NCBI GenBank assembly: GCA_020635675.1
Contig: JACJZJ010000005.1
Location: forward strand, 310,001 to 374,000
Origin: Flavobacteriales bacterium
GTDB lineage: Bacteria; Bacteroidota; Bacteroidia; Flavobacteriales_F; PHOS-HE28
Length of the DNA stretch: 64,000 nt
Reading direction: 5' to 3'
Each line of letters starts with the position of its first letter. The stretch's first letter is position 1. Position numbers and translations under genes: made by a program. This document shows positions 49,412 through 57,792 of the stretch, piece after piece. A model generated the notes under the pieces. The model searched no databases. It was not told the DNA's origin and was given only the letters and a program-made list of their open reading frames with translations.

Positions 49412-51288
49412 GCATGCGCGCCCCTTCCGACCGCTCCCTCAGCGAGGTCCACGCCACCGTGCACGTACCGCAGACACGCGGTCCGTGGCGCAAGCTGCTG
49501 GCGTTTCTCGGCCCGGCCTACCTCGTGAGCGTCGGCTACATGGATCCCGGCAACTGGGCCACGGACATCGCCGGGGGCAGCGCCTTCGGCTATCGCCTTA
49601 TCTGGGTGCTGCTGATGAGCAACCTGATGGCGCTGCTGTTGCAAAGCCTGAGCAGTCGGCTGGGCATCGTACGCGGCCTCGACCTCGCACAGGCATCACG
49701 CCATACCTATCCACCGCTCATCAACTTCCCGCTGTATGTCCTGGCGGAGATCGCCATCGCAGCGTGCGACCTGGCCGAAGTGATCGGCATGGCCATCGGT
49801 CTGAACCTGCTTTTCGGCATCCCCGTGCTCTATGGGGTGCTGATCACCGCCCTGGACGCATTGATCGTGCTTTTCCTGATGAACCGGGGCGTGCGTGCGC
49901 TGGAAGCCTTCATCGTCGGACTGGTGTTCATCATCGGCCTGTCGTTCCTCATCGAGATCTTCATCGTGAAGCCGGAACCCCTGGACGTGATGCGCGGGTT
50001 CGTGCCCTCGGCCCTCTCCGGCAAGGCGCTGTACATCGCGATCGGGATCATCGGCGCCACGGTGATGCCGCACAACCTCTACCTGCACAGCGCGCTTGTC
50101 CAGACGCGCCGCATCGATCGCAGCACCACTGGCATCCGTCAGGCCCTGCGCTTCAATCTGCTCGATACCGGCGTGGCGCTCAACGTGGCCTTCCTCGTGA
50201 ACGCCGCGATACTCGTGCTGGCGGCGGCAGCCTTCCATACCAAAGGCTTCATGAACGTGGCCGAGATCGAGGATGCTCACCAATTGCTGCGCGGTCTCTT
50301 CGGCGATCTGGCCCCCACCCTCTTCGCGATCGCCCTGATCGGAGCCGGGCAGAGCAGCACCATCACCGGCACGCTGGCCGGCCAGATCGTGATGGAGGGC
50401 TACCTCAATCTCCGGATCCGTCCCTGGCTGCGCCGGCTGATCACCCGCCTGATCGCGATCGTACCCGCGATCGTGGCCATCGTGTTCTTTGGCGAGGGAT
50501 CACTGGGTGCATTGCTGGTGTTGAGCCAGGTGGTGCTCAGCCTGCAATTGGGCTTCGCCATCGTGCCGCTGATCCATTTCTGCGCCGATCGCCGCCAGAT
50601 GAAGGAATTCACCATCGGTCCCATCACACGCACACTGGCCTGGCTGGTCGCGGGCGTGATCATCGTGCTGAACGCGCAACTGGTGGTGGAGGAGATCGGC
50701 GGCTGGCTGGAGGTCGGCGGCACCACGGCCATGTGGGTCCGCTGGACAGTGGTACCTCTGGCGGTGGGTTTCGGTGGATTGCTGCTGTACATCACCTTCG
50801 CACCGTGGATCACGCGCACCCTGCGCAAACCCAGGCTCATGGATGAACGTCCACCCGACCTGCACCTGCCCGAAGGCCACCGGTATGCGCGCATCTGCAT
50901 CACAGTGGATTTCTCCAGCCATGATGAGGCCACGATACGGGCGGCCCTGAACAACGGTGGCAGGGAGGCGCACTACACCCTGATCCACGTGGTGGAGAGC
51001 GCCGCGGCCCGCTATCTCGGGGCCCTGAGCCACGACCGCGAGACGGAGACCGACATCGCGAACCTGGAGCACTACGCGGAACAGTTGCGCCGGTCGGGCT
51101 ACTCCGCGGAAGTGCGCATGGGACATGGGCAGCCGGTGAAGGCGATCGCGCAGCTCGTGAACGAGGCCAACGCCGACCTGCTCGTGATGGGCGCCCACGG
51201 CCACCGCGGTCTGATGGACCTGTTGCGCGGCGCCACTGTGGATGCCGTGCGTCACCGCGTGAAGGTGCCCGTGCTCATCGTGCAGTGA
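49408..51288 (+). CDS. mntH: Nramp-family divalent metal transporter with C-terminal UspA domain
   Basis: 626 residues. The transporter part (about 1-470, around eleven helices) has the Nramp motifs YMDPGNWATDIAGG in helix 1 and IGATVMPHNLYLHSALVQTR in helix 6 and imports Mn(II)/Fe(II) with protons. It is fused to a C-terminal universal stress (UspA) domain (about 485-625) starting RYARICITVDFSSHDEA and ending LLVMGAHGHRGLMDLLRGAT...VPVLIVQ, with the ATP-binding GxxGx9G pattern. Cotranscribed with mntR by a 4-bp overlap. The UspA fusion is not the usual MntH form and could couple transport to energy or adenylate level. Confidence 0.93.
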   Translation: MSMRAPSDRSLSEVHATVHVPQTRGPWRKLLAFLGPAYLVSVGYMDPGNWATDIAGGSAFGYRLIWVLLMSNLMALLLQSLSSRLGIVRGLDLAQASRHTYPPLINFPLYVLAEIAIAACDLAEVIGMAIGLNLLFGIPVLYGVLITALDALIVLFLMNRGVRALEAFIVGLVFIIGLSFLIEIFIVKPEPLDVMRGFVPSALSGKALYIAIGIIGATVMPHNLYLHSALVQTRRIDRSTTGIRQALRFNLLDTGVALNVAFLVNAAILVLAAAAFHTKGFMNVAEIEDAHQLLRGLFGDLAPTLFAIALIGAGQSSTITGTLAGQIVMEGYLNLRIRPWLRRLITRLIAIVPAIVAIVFFGEGSLGALLVLSQVVLSLQLGFAIVPLIHFCADRRQMKEFTIGPITRTLAWLVAGVIIVLNAQLVVEEIGGWLEVGGTTAMWVRWTVVPLAVGFGGLLLYITFAPWITRTLRKPRLMDERPPDLHLPEGHRYARICITVDFSSHDEATIRAALNNGGREAHYTLIHVVESAAARYLGALSHDRETETDIANLEHYAEQLRRSGYSAEVRMGHGQPVKAIAQLVNEANADLLVMGAHGHRGLMDLLRGATVDAVRHRVKVPVLIVQ

Positions 51289-51298
51289 CCTTTGCGCC

Positions 51299-51802
51299 AT
51301 GAAAGATCCGATCCAGGACATCATCACCACCCTCGACCTCCAACCCCATCCCGAGGGCGGCTGGTTCCGGGAGACCTACCGCAGCGACAGGGTCCTCTCG
51401 CAAGCGTGCCTGGGATCCGGCTTCGGCGGCGATCGCAATGGCTGCACGGACATCTACTTCCTATTGACCTCCGCCAACTTCTCCGCCTTCCACCGCATTC
51501 GGCAGGACGAGCTCTGGCACTTCCATCAGGGGGATGGGCTCTTCGTGCACATCATCGCGCCGGACGGGTCCTGCTCCCGCCTCGCTCTGGGCAATGACCT
51601 CGCGAACGGCCAGGTGCCGCAGGGTGTGGTGCCCGCGGGCCATTGGTTCGCGTCGGAGGTCGCCGTGGATGATGGCTTCGCATTGGTAAGCTGCACCGTC
51701 GCGCCCGGTTTCGACTTCGCCGACTTCGAACTGGCCCGGCGCGATGCGCTGGCATCCGCCTTCCCCAAGCACCTGGAGCTGATCCGGCGAATGACGCGCT
51801 AG
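51299..51802 (+). CDS. Cupin domain protein (DUF985/cupin_5)
   Basis: 167 residues: LQPHPEGGWFRETYRSD, YFLLTSANFSAFHRIRQDELWHFHQGDGL with the cupin metal-binding His/Glu set, and VPAGHWFASEV. Cupin_5 enzymes act on small polar substrates; some are sugar or hydroxyacid epimerase-like, most are unknown. Follows mntH by 10 bp, so it may be in the same operon. Convergent with the carotenoid glycosyltransferase, stops 1 bp apart. Confidence 0.88.
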   Translation: MKDPIQDIITTLDLQPHPEGGWFRETYRSDRVLSQACLGSGFGGDRNGCTDIYFLLTSANFSAFHRIRQDELWHFHQGDGLFVHIIAPDGSCSRLALGNDLANGQVPQGVVPAGHWFASEVAVDDGFALVSCTVAPGFDFADFELARRDALASAFPKHLELIRRMTR

Positions 51803-51803
51803 T

Positions 51804-53066
51804 TCATCCCTTCCTGACGCGGTCGTCCAATGCCTCGATCATGCGGACGGCGCTGACCGGTCCTTCCTCCTGCCGCATCCCCTCGGCGACCTGGATCGCA
51901 GCCCTACCATACCGCTTATCGCCGACCACCGTTCGGATCGCCCGTGCCAGCCGCTCTGCGTTCACGGAACGCCGGTGCAACACCCGCGGCGCAGCACCCA
52001 CCCGGTGCAGCTGCATCCCCCACCAAGCCTGGTCGTAGGCATGTTCCACCACGATGCTCGGGCGCCCGGCGCGGCACACCGCATGCGTCGTTCCTGCACC
52101 ACCGTGGTGAACGACCAAGGCGCACTTCGGGAACAGCTCGTCATGCGGGACACCATGCACCAGCAGCACGTGCGGGTCGCGCAGGTGTTCCAGCGCGATC
52201 GTCGGATCGACCTGCACGATGGCACGTGTACCCGCGGCCCGTGCTGCTTCGGTCAACAAGGTGAAGGCGCCCTCCGGATCGAAGGCCGTGCAGGAACCGA
52301 ACGTGAGGAAGACCGGTGGCGGACCGGTATCCAAAAAGGCCTGTTCCCTTGGAGTAAGCGCCCACGCGGGGTTCCGGCCGGGCATCGGGAACGCGCCACA
52401 AACGGTGAGGTCGGGCTCCGCAACGATCGCCCCCGGCAACAGGGTCCGCGACGCGGCGACCAGGTTCAGCACAGGCGAACGGAACTGTTCCTTGAGGAGG
52501 CTTTTCCAGGGACGCAGTCCGAGCCCTTCGCGCAACCGTTGGGCCGGTCGAAAAAGGCGGCGCGTCATCAACGCATCGCCCACGCTCCACATCAGACTGT
52601 TCGCCCAACGACCAAGATCCCCGCCCAACGGCGAGATCCCATCGGCACGGATGCCTTGTGGGAACAGCACCAGCGCGACCCGCGGGATGCCCGCCTTCTC
52701 CGCGGCGATCGTCAGTGTGGGACACAACACATGGCCGACCACCAGGTCGCTCTCCGCACAGAGTGCCGTTGAGGCCTGGAACAGCGCATCGGTGATCGGA
52801 TCGTGGTACCGCTCCAAGAGCACACGCAGCTGCCGGAGCGGACTGTGGGAGGTGGTCAACGCGAACAGGTCCGCACCCGGGTGAATGGGAGCGGGCACCC
52901 GCACCGGTCGTACGCCCATCCGCGTGGCAAGGGCGTCGTGGTCCTTCCCATCCAGCGACGTGTACGCGATGGTGACCACATGTCCACGCTCGGCCAGCGT
53001 ACCGGCCAGGGACAGGAACGGCAGGATGTCGCCATCGGTGCCCCAGGTCTGCAGGCCGATCCGCAT
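51804..53066 (-). CDS. Glycosyltransferase (GT1/GT28, UGT-type), probable carotenoid glycosyltransferase
   Basis: 420 residues, GT-B fold. Opening RIGLQTWGTDGDILPFLSLAGTLAERGHVV; donor site VVHHGGAGTTHAVCRAGRPSIVVEHAYDQAWWGMQLHRVGAAP, the HGGxGT signature of UGT-type sterol and carotenoid glucosyltransferases such as CrtX. Its position, 5 bp before crtZ on the same strand and in the crtB cluster, suggests it adds a sugar to a hydroxylated carotenoid. Start 53066 preferred over 53135. Cytoplasmic face of the inner membrane. Confidence 0.87.
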   Translation of the reverse strand: MRIGLQTWGTDGDILPFLSLAGTLAERGHVVTIAYTSLDGKDHDALATRMGVRPVRVPAPIHPGADLFALTTSHSPLRQLRVLLERYHDPITDALFQASTALCAESDLVVGHVLCPTLTIAAEKAGIPRVALVLFPQGIRADGISPLGGDLGRWANSLMWSVGDALMTRRLFRPAQRLREGLGLRPWKSLLKEQFRSPVLNLVAASRTLLPGAIVAEPDLTVCGAFPMPGRNPAWALTPREQAFLDTGPPPVFLTFGSCTAFDPEGAFTLLTEAARAAGTRAIVQVDPTIALEHLRDPHVLLVHGVPHDELFPKCALVVHHGGAGTTHAVCRAGRPSIVVEHAYDQAWWGMQLHRVGAAPRVLHRRSVNAERLARAIRTVVGDKRYGRAAIQVAEGMRQEEGPVSAVRMIEALDDRVRKG

Positions 53067-53071
53067 CCGGT

Positions 53072-53539
53072 TCAGGCTTCGTTCGCGGTCGTGCGCCGGA
53101 AATACTTGAAGGGCACCACCAGCATTCCGAAGCACTCACCATCCTCCTTCCCTTTGTGCTTGTGGTGGGCGAAGTGGGCCCGCGCCAGGCCCCGCAGGTA
53201 CCAGTTGCCGATCTTGCCGCGGTTGTGCCAGCGGTCGTGGATGAGGTACTCGTGCGCGAGGAAGTAGGCGATGCCGTACAGCAGGATGCCGATGCCGATG
53301 TAGAGCCGGTAGTCACAACCCGCCATGACGCCGAACTGCATGAAAAGCCAGCTGGGGATCGCGAAGATCAACGCAAAAAGATCGTTGCGTTGGAAGGGTC
53401 GGCCCGTGGGCTGGTGATGGTCGCGGTGCAACACCCAGCCGAAGGTGTGCATCACGTACTTGTGCGCGGCCCACGCGATGAACTCCATCCCCGCGAAGGC
53501 GGCCAACACCCAGCCGATATCGATCAACACCCGGATCAT
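53072..53539 (-). CDS. crtZ: Beta-carotene hydroxylase (sterol desaturase/fatty acid hydroxylase superfamily)
   Basis: 155 residues with the four His boxes of CrtZ: HKYVMH, HRDHH, HEYLIHDRWH and HFAHHKH, which bind a di-iron centre. Four membrane helices. Hydroxylates ionone rings to give zeaxanthin-type products. The start overlaps the stop of the next gene by 4 bp (ATGA), so it is coupled to the small periplasmic protein and crtB upstream. Confidence 0.93.
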   Translation of the reverse strand: MIRVLIDIGWVLAAFAGMEFIAWAAHKYVMHTFGWVLHRDHHQPTGRPFQRNDLFALIFAIPSWLFMQFGVMAGCDYRLYIGIGILLYGIAYFLAHEYLIHDRWHNRGKIGNWYLRGLARAHFAHHKHKGKEDGECFGMLVVPFKYFRRTTANEA

Positions 53540-54030
53540 AGTTTGCCTTCCGCCTTGTTCTTCGCAATGAACCGCTCGATGCGTTCGTGGATGACCGGGT
53601 CCTTCACGTCGGGCAACTTGCCCTCGACGATCGCCAGGTCGGCCTCCCGATCGTCGCTGTAGTTCATGAAGCGCGGCACGTTCACCTGGATAGTGAGCCG
53701 GAGGAACCGCAGTTCCACGTTCGTCGGGTCCTGCGCGATGGCCTCCTCGAGCAGGTCCTTGCCCGCGCCGAAGTGGATCATCTTGCTGATCGGGTCGAAC
53801 GCGTGTTTGCCCTTCGCCATGCGCAGTGCCCCGGAATAGCCGAGCAGCAACGCACTGCCGCCGGTCCCCTCCTCCTTGAAACGGGCGATGTAAGCATCGC
53901 ACAGGTCCTCGTCGGCGAACACGGCGCTCATGTCGCGGCGGATATCCTGCAACAAGCTGCCCTGTGCCCGCAACGACAAGGACGTGATCGCGAGCACCAA
54001 GGGGAGCGATGTGCGAACGAGGTACCTCAT
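53536..54030 (-). CDS. Conserved hypothetical exported protein in the carotenoid operon
   Basis: 164 residues. Signal peptide MRYLVRTSLPLVLAITSLSLRAQ; the rest is helical with a YSGALRMAKGKHAFDP and HFGAGKDLLEEAIAQDPTNVELRFLRL pattern that looks like tetratricopeptide-type or helical repeat structure. Overlaps crtZ (4 bp) and crtB (4 bp). Such small proteins often lie between crtB and crtZ in Flavobacteria; role unknown, possibly in the cell envelope. Confidence 0.78.
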   Translation of the reverse strand: MRYLVRTSLPLVLAITSLSLRAQGSLLQDIRRDMSAVFADEDLCDAYIARFKEEGTGGSALLLGYSGALRMAKGKHAFDPISKMIHFGAGKDLLEEAIAQDPTNVELRFLRLTIQVNVPRFMNYSDDREADLAIVEGKLPDVKDPVIHERIERFIAKNKAEGKL

Positions 54031-54962
54031 GACCTGCCGTTCCAGGGAAAGAGCACGGCCCCGGCGAGGATCAGCAGCTTGTGGCCGTTGCTGATGCGGA
54101 TCCGCCGCTGCATGATCGTGTCGGCCGGCGTGCGGGCGATCTTCCGCAGCACGGCCCGGAAATAGCGGCACGCCAGGGTCACCCCCAGGCGCGCGCTCCG
54201 CGGCAGTTCGGCGATGCCGGCGCTCCCTGCGCGAAGATCCTCGGCGATGTCGGCCTCCAACCGTCGCTTCACGTCCTCATCGAACCGTGAGAGATCGATG
54301 CCTGGGAAGTAGGAGCGGCCGAGCGCGATGTGATCATGGCGCAGGTCGCGGAGGAAGTTGATCTTCTGGAAGGCGGCGCCAAGGCGCATCGCAGGCGGCA
54401 CCAACCTTTCGTATCGGGCATCATCGCGGGCACAGAACACGCGCAGGCACATCAGGCCCACCACTTCGGCCGAGCCCAGGATGTACTCCGCGAAGCGATC
54501 GTCGTCGTACTGCCGCTCCGTCAGGTCCATGCCCATGCTGTGCAGGAACCGGTCGATCAGGGCGCGTTCGATGCCATAGGTGCGCACCGCCCATTGGAAG
54601 CTGTGGAGCACCGGATGGATGCTGATGCCCTCGGCGATCGCGCGATGCGTCTCCTCCTGGAAGCGGGTCAGCATGCCCGCCTGTGCACTTCCGGCGAACG
54701 TGTCGACGATCTCATCGGCCAGGCGCACGAAGCCGTAGATGGCATGGATCGGACGGCGAAGGTCGCGGTGCAGACAACGGATCGCCCAGGAGAAGGAGGT
54801 GCTGTAGGTGTGCGTGATCACCCGGCTGCAGCGATCGGCAGCGCGGTCGTAGAGCGCCCGATAGGTCGCCACGGCCGGATCTACGGCATGCAGCGGAGGG
54901 ACCTGGGACGGGCGGTCAACCACGTCGGGCGTGGTCACGAGGGTATCCCGTTGGGTCCTCAT
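54027..54962 (-). CDS. crtB: Phytoene synthase (squalene/phytoene synthase family)
   Basis: 311 residues. The first Asp-rich motif is LADEIVDTF, and the second, LRDLRHDHI, is the DxxxD form. Includes STSFSWAIRCLHRDLRRPIHAIYGFVR and AAFQKINFLRD. Condenses two geranylgeranyl-PP to phytoene, first step of carotenoid synthesis, at the inner membrane. First gene of the minus-strand carotenoid operon; TAATTTTC at 54970-54977 resembles a -7 box. The N-terminal extension to MRTQRD is polar; start as given. Confidence 0.94.
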   Translation of the reverse strand: MRTQRDTLVTTPDVVDRPSQVPPLHAVDPAVATYRALYDRAADRCSRVITHTYSTSFSWAIRCLHRDLRRPIHAIYGFVRLADEIVDTFAGSAQAGMLTRFQEETHRAIAEGISIHPVLHSFQWAVRTYGIERALIDRFLHSMGMDLTERQYDDDRFAEYILGSAEVVGLMCLRVFCARDDARYERLVPPAMRLGAAFQKINFLRDLRHDHIALGRSYFPGIDLSRFDEDVKRRLEADIAEDLRAGSAGIAELPRSARLGVTLACRYFRAVLRKIARTPADTIMQRRIRISNGHKLLILAGAVLFPWNGRS

Positions 54963-55025
54963 CCGTGGTGAAAATTAGCAAGCCGACAACGATCAACGGG
55001 CATGGCGATCCCTGAAAGCACCCCT

Positions 55026-57605
55026 TCAGAACCGGAAGTAGAAGGACGGCTTCACGATGAACGGCAATGCACCTGCGTGGTCCCTATCGGTGAGGCGCCA
55101 GAGGAAGTCCACACGTGCCACCTTCAGGATGTTCTCGATGCCGAAGCCGACCTCCACATAGGGATCGCGTGCATCGCTGAGCCCGTCCGGCAGTGGGAAC
55201 GCGCCGTTCCTGTTCGCGGCGGACAGCGAACCAAGGAACGCCTTGGCCAGAACGAACTCGCGCAGTTTCGCCCAGCGAAGCAGCGGGATACGGTCCAGGA
55301 AATGCCCTTCGAAATGCTGCTCCAACTGGAGCGTCGCCCAGCGATCGGCGGCGAACTCCAAAAAGTTCATCAGGTTGAACGAGCGCACGTCGTTGAACAG
55401 CAGCGGATCGCTGTTCGGGAAGTGCAGCAACGGGTATGGCACGTCGCCGTCGATCAGCCCCCCCTCCGCGTAGATGTCCAGATAGCCGAAGGGCGGCGTG
55501 CGCAGGCGGTCCTCCACCTTCAGCCGGTAGCGTTGCATCGGCACCGCGTTCGTGCCCAGTCCACCACCGCTCAGCAGGATCTCCAGCGACACGATCGGCA
55601 CGCGGGGCACGAACAATCCGCGCAGGATGGTCGTGTAGTCCGCATCGAGGTCCTTCACCCCAAAGGCGAACCGCGCGCCGAGCCGCACGCCGCTCAGCGT
55701 GACGGTAGCTCCCCCGGTCGTGTCGCCTTCCAGCACGCGAAAGAACCCAACATCCGGCGCGCTGATCCGTTGATCGACCGACCCGCAACGCACCGCCAGT
55801 CCGGCCGGCCATTGCCGTTCGACGTAGGCGGAAGTGGCGCGCAGGTACCAACGCGGATCGGGACCGCTCAGCCGCACGAACGAGGTGAGCACGTGGTCCA
55901 GCGGCAATAGCGAGGCACTGCGGCCGGGCTGCAGCATGTCGTCCAGGTATTCCGCACCGATGAGCGTGCGCTGCCGTCGCGGACCGTTCAGCTGCACCGC
56001 ACCCGACAGGCCGCCCTTCCAGCGGGCATCCCCGAAGCCATAGGCCAGATGACCGGCGAACCGCCAGGTGCGACTGAAATGGTCGTTGGTACGCAGGCCG
56101 AGCTTCACGCGCTGGTCCTCCACCGGGTTGGTGCTGAAGAAGGTGTACACGTTGCCGAGATCGATCGGTCCCAGCGGCTGCCAGCCCTCGCCGATCAGGT
56201 GCAGTAGCCCTTCACGCCGCTGCCACCGCGGGTCATGGGCCATGCGGTCCACCCGCGTCACCAGGTCGCGCTCCTCCACGGTGAAGGTGTCCGGACGCAC
56301 GGTCCGCCACCACGCGTCGTTCCGCAGGGCGGCACTGTCCTGCACGATCACGGGGTCCACCTGCTTGTAGAAGGCCTCCTCGCGCGTCTGCCCGATCGTG
56401 ATGTCGCTCACGGTGCTCGTGCGCCGACCGAAGAACCCGGTCATGTCCGCGCTGTTCTCGATCACGGTGAAGTCGCCGATCACCTGGCTGCTGCGCACGA
56501 ACCATGGTCCTTCGGCCACCGGCGCACGGTCCTGCCGGATCCAGTAGTTGCGCACGAAGTTGATGTTGGCCTCGATGCTGAAGGCCAGGTCCACGCGCAC
56601 CACCGCCTTCGACGTGGTGTCGATGAGCATCTCGCCGCGGAAGGCGGCGTCGCCGATGTGCTTCGGCCGGAAGGTGATGCGGTGGCAGATGTATCCGTCG
56701 CAGGCGCGCAGCGTGTCGTCCAGCAGATAGCGGTAGTACTGCTGGAAGTGGCTGTTGATCGGGCTGGGGAAGCTGCGGTCCAGGATCGTCACCTGCTCCT
56801 CGTTGATGTCCGGCTCGATCGCCATGTCCTCCACGAACTCCATGATGCGCGGCGCGCGGAAGAACTTGTAGGCCTTCGTACCCATCACCACGCGCTTCTC
56901 CGAGCGGGGGTCCCGCCGGTAGTCGTGCTCCTCCTCGCGTTCGTTCAGCAGGATCGGCAGGTAGCGCACGCCATCGGCCGTGGTATCGATGCCGTCCCAG
57001 AGATAGTCGAAGGGCTTGAGCAGGAAATTCTTCTTGATCCGGTCGGTGAAGTGGTTCAGGTCGAACCGCACCCGGTCGTAGCTGGTGTAGTGGTAGGCAT
57101 CCAGCCGCTCCGGCGCGTTGAACGGCTTGCGGGCGATCACCTGCCGCAGGACGGCGAAGGCGGGGTTCTCGCCGGGCCGCACCTCGAACACGTGCAGCTC
57201 GACGTGCATCGGGTCGAGACCGATCACCAGACCCTGGTCCACCGCACCCTTCAGCGCAATGGTCCGTGCACGATACCCAGTCATTGACACCCGCAGGGAA
57301 TCGCGGTGCTGGTCGTCATTCAACCGGAAGAACCCGACCGTGTCCGTGGTGGTGCCGACGGTACTTCCGGGGAAGACCACATTGGCATAGGGCAGCGGAT
57401 CGCCGGTGGCCTGGTCGAACACGCGGCCGGTGACGCGCGTGCGCTGGGCATGCACAAGGACGGGCAACAGGAGGACCGCCAGCAGAAGAAGCCTCTTGAT
57501 CGGCCGGGAGCGATGTACGGGTGAGAACCACGGATGGACGCAGATGAACACGGATCGTAGATCAAAGGGAACGACCGATCGACCAAGCCGCGCATCCGCG
57601 TTCAT
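55026..57605 (-). CDS. DUF5686 / carboxypeptidase-regulatory-like outer membrane protein
   Basis: About 859 residues. Signal peptide (IKRLLLLAVLLLPVLVHAQ), a CarboxypepD_reg-like beta domain (VTGRVFDQATGDPLPYANV), and the long DUF5686 region with beta-barrel-like alternation and the end ADRWATLQLEQHFEGHFLDRIPLL. It probably forms a surface barrel with a TonB-type plug-like domain. No ATG, GTG or TTG occurs between the repeat element (57527-57624) and the signal peptide, so translation must start inside the element: ATG at 57605 or GTG at 57551. I give 57605. Confidence 0.82.
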   Translation of the reverse strand: MNADARLGRSVVPFDLRSVFICVHPWFSPVHRSRPIKRLLLLAVLLLPVLVHAQRTRVTGRVFDQATGDPLPYANVVFPGSTVGTTTDTVGFFRLNDDQHRDSLRVSMTGYRARTIALKGAVDQGLVIGLDPMHVELHVFEVRPGENPAFAVLRQVIARKPFNAPERLDAYHYTSYDRVRFDLNHFTDRIKKNFLLKPFDYLWDGIDTTADGVRYLPILLNEREEEHDYRRDPRSEKRVVMGTKAYKFFRAPRIMEFVEDMAIEPDINEEQVTILDRSFPSPINSHFQQYYRYLLDDTLRACDGYICHRITFRPKHIGDAAFRGEMLIDTTSKAVVRVDLAFSIEANINFVRNYWIRQDRAPVAEGPWFVRSSQVIGDFTVIENSADMTGFFGRRTSTVSDITIGQTREEAFYKQVDPVIVQDSAALRNDAWWRTVRPDTFTVEERDLVTRVDRMAHDPRWQRREGLLHLIGEGWQPLGPIDLGNVYTFFSTNPVEDQRVKLGLRTNDHFSRTWRFAGHLAYGFGDARWKGGLSGAVQLNGPRRQRTLIGAEYLDDMLQPGRSASLLPLDHVLTSFVRLSGPDPRWYLRATSAYVERQWPAGLAVRCGSVDQRISAPDVGFFRVLEGDTTGGATVTLSGVRLGARFAFGVKDLDADYTTILRGLFVPRVPIVSLEILLSGGGLGTNAVPMQRYRLKVEDRLRTPPFGYLDIYAEGGLIDGDVPYPLLHFPNSDPLLFNDVRSFNLMNFLEFAADRWATLQLEQHFEGHFLDRIPLLRWAKLREFVLAKAFLGSLSAANRNGAFPLPDGLSDARDPYVEVGFGIENILKVARVDFLWRLTDRDHAGALPFIVKPSFYFRF
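57527..57560 (+). repeat. Orphan CACGGATG repeat arm (left) in front of the DUF5686 gene
   Basis: ACCACGGATGGACGCAGAT followed by GAACACGGAT; the same family as the arm at 47133-47166. It pairs with the arm at 57592-57624 to make a hairpin of about 98 bp with no gene between. Confidence 0.7.
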
Positions 57606-57624
57606 CCGCGTCCATCCGTGGTCA
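57592..57624 (-). repeat. Orphan CACGGATG repeat arm (right)
   Basis: Minus-strand reading gives TGACCACGGATGGACGCGGAT then GAACGCGGAT, the inverted partner of 57527-57560. The start codon of the DUF5686 gene probably lies in this arm (57605) or the other (57551). Confidence 0.7.
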
Positions 57625-57700
57625 CCTGAGCCCAGGACATTTTTCATCCATGGAACACATCGATCATGCAGGAACCTATCTACCTCCTTGTGTGCACTCA

Positions 57701-57732
57701 CTTTATGCGCTTAGCGTCTTTGTGGTGAAATG
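57701..57732 (-). repeat. Second repeat-type phrase (CACCACAAAGACGCTAAG) between DUF5686 and the sulfotransferase
   Basis: On the minus strand reads CATTTCACCACAAAGACGCT then AAGCGCATAAAG. It resembles the short intergenic repeats that recur near GxxExxY genes in other bacteria, as I remember them. Only one copy is seen here. Confidence 0.4.
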
Positions 57733-57792
57733 TCCGCAGCCCTTTCCATGGTGGGAAAGATCCACATTCCATACACTTGAAAGGACCGCGCA

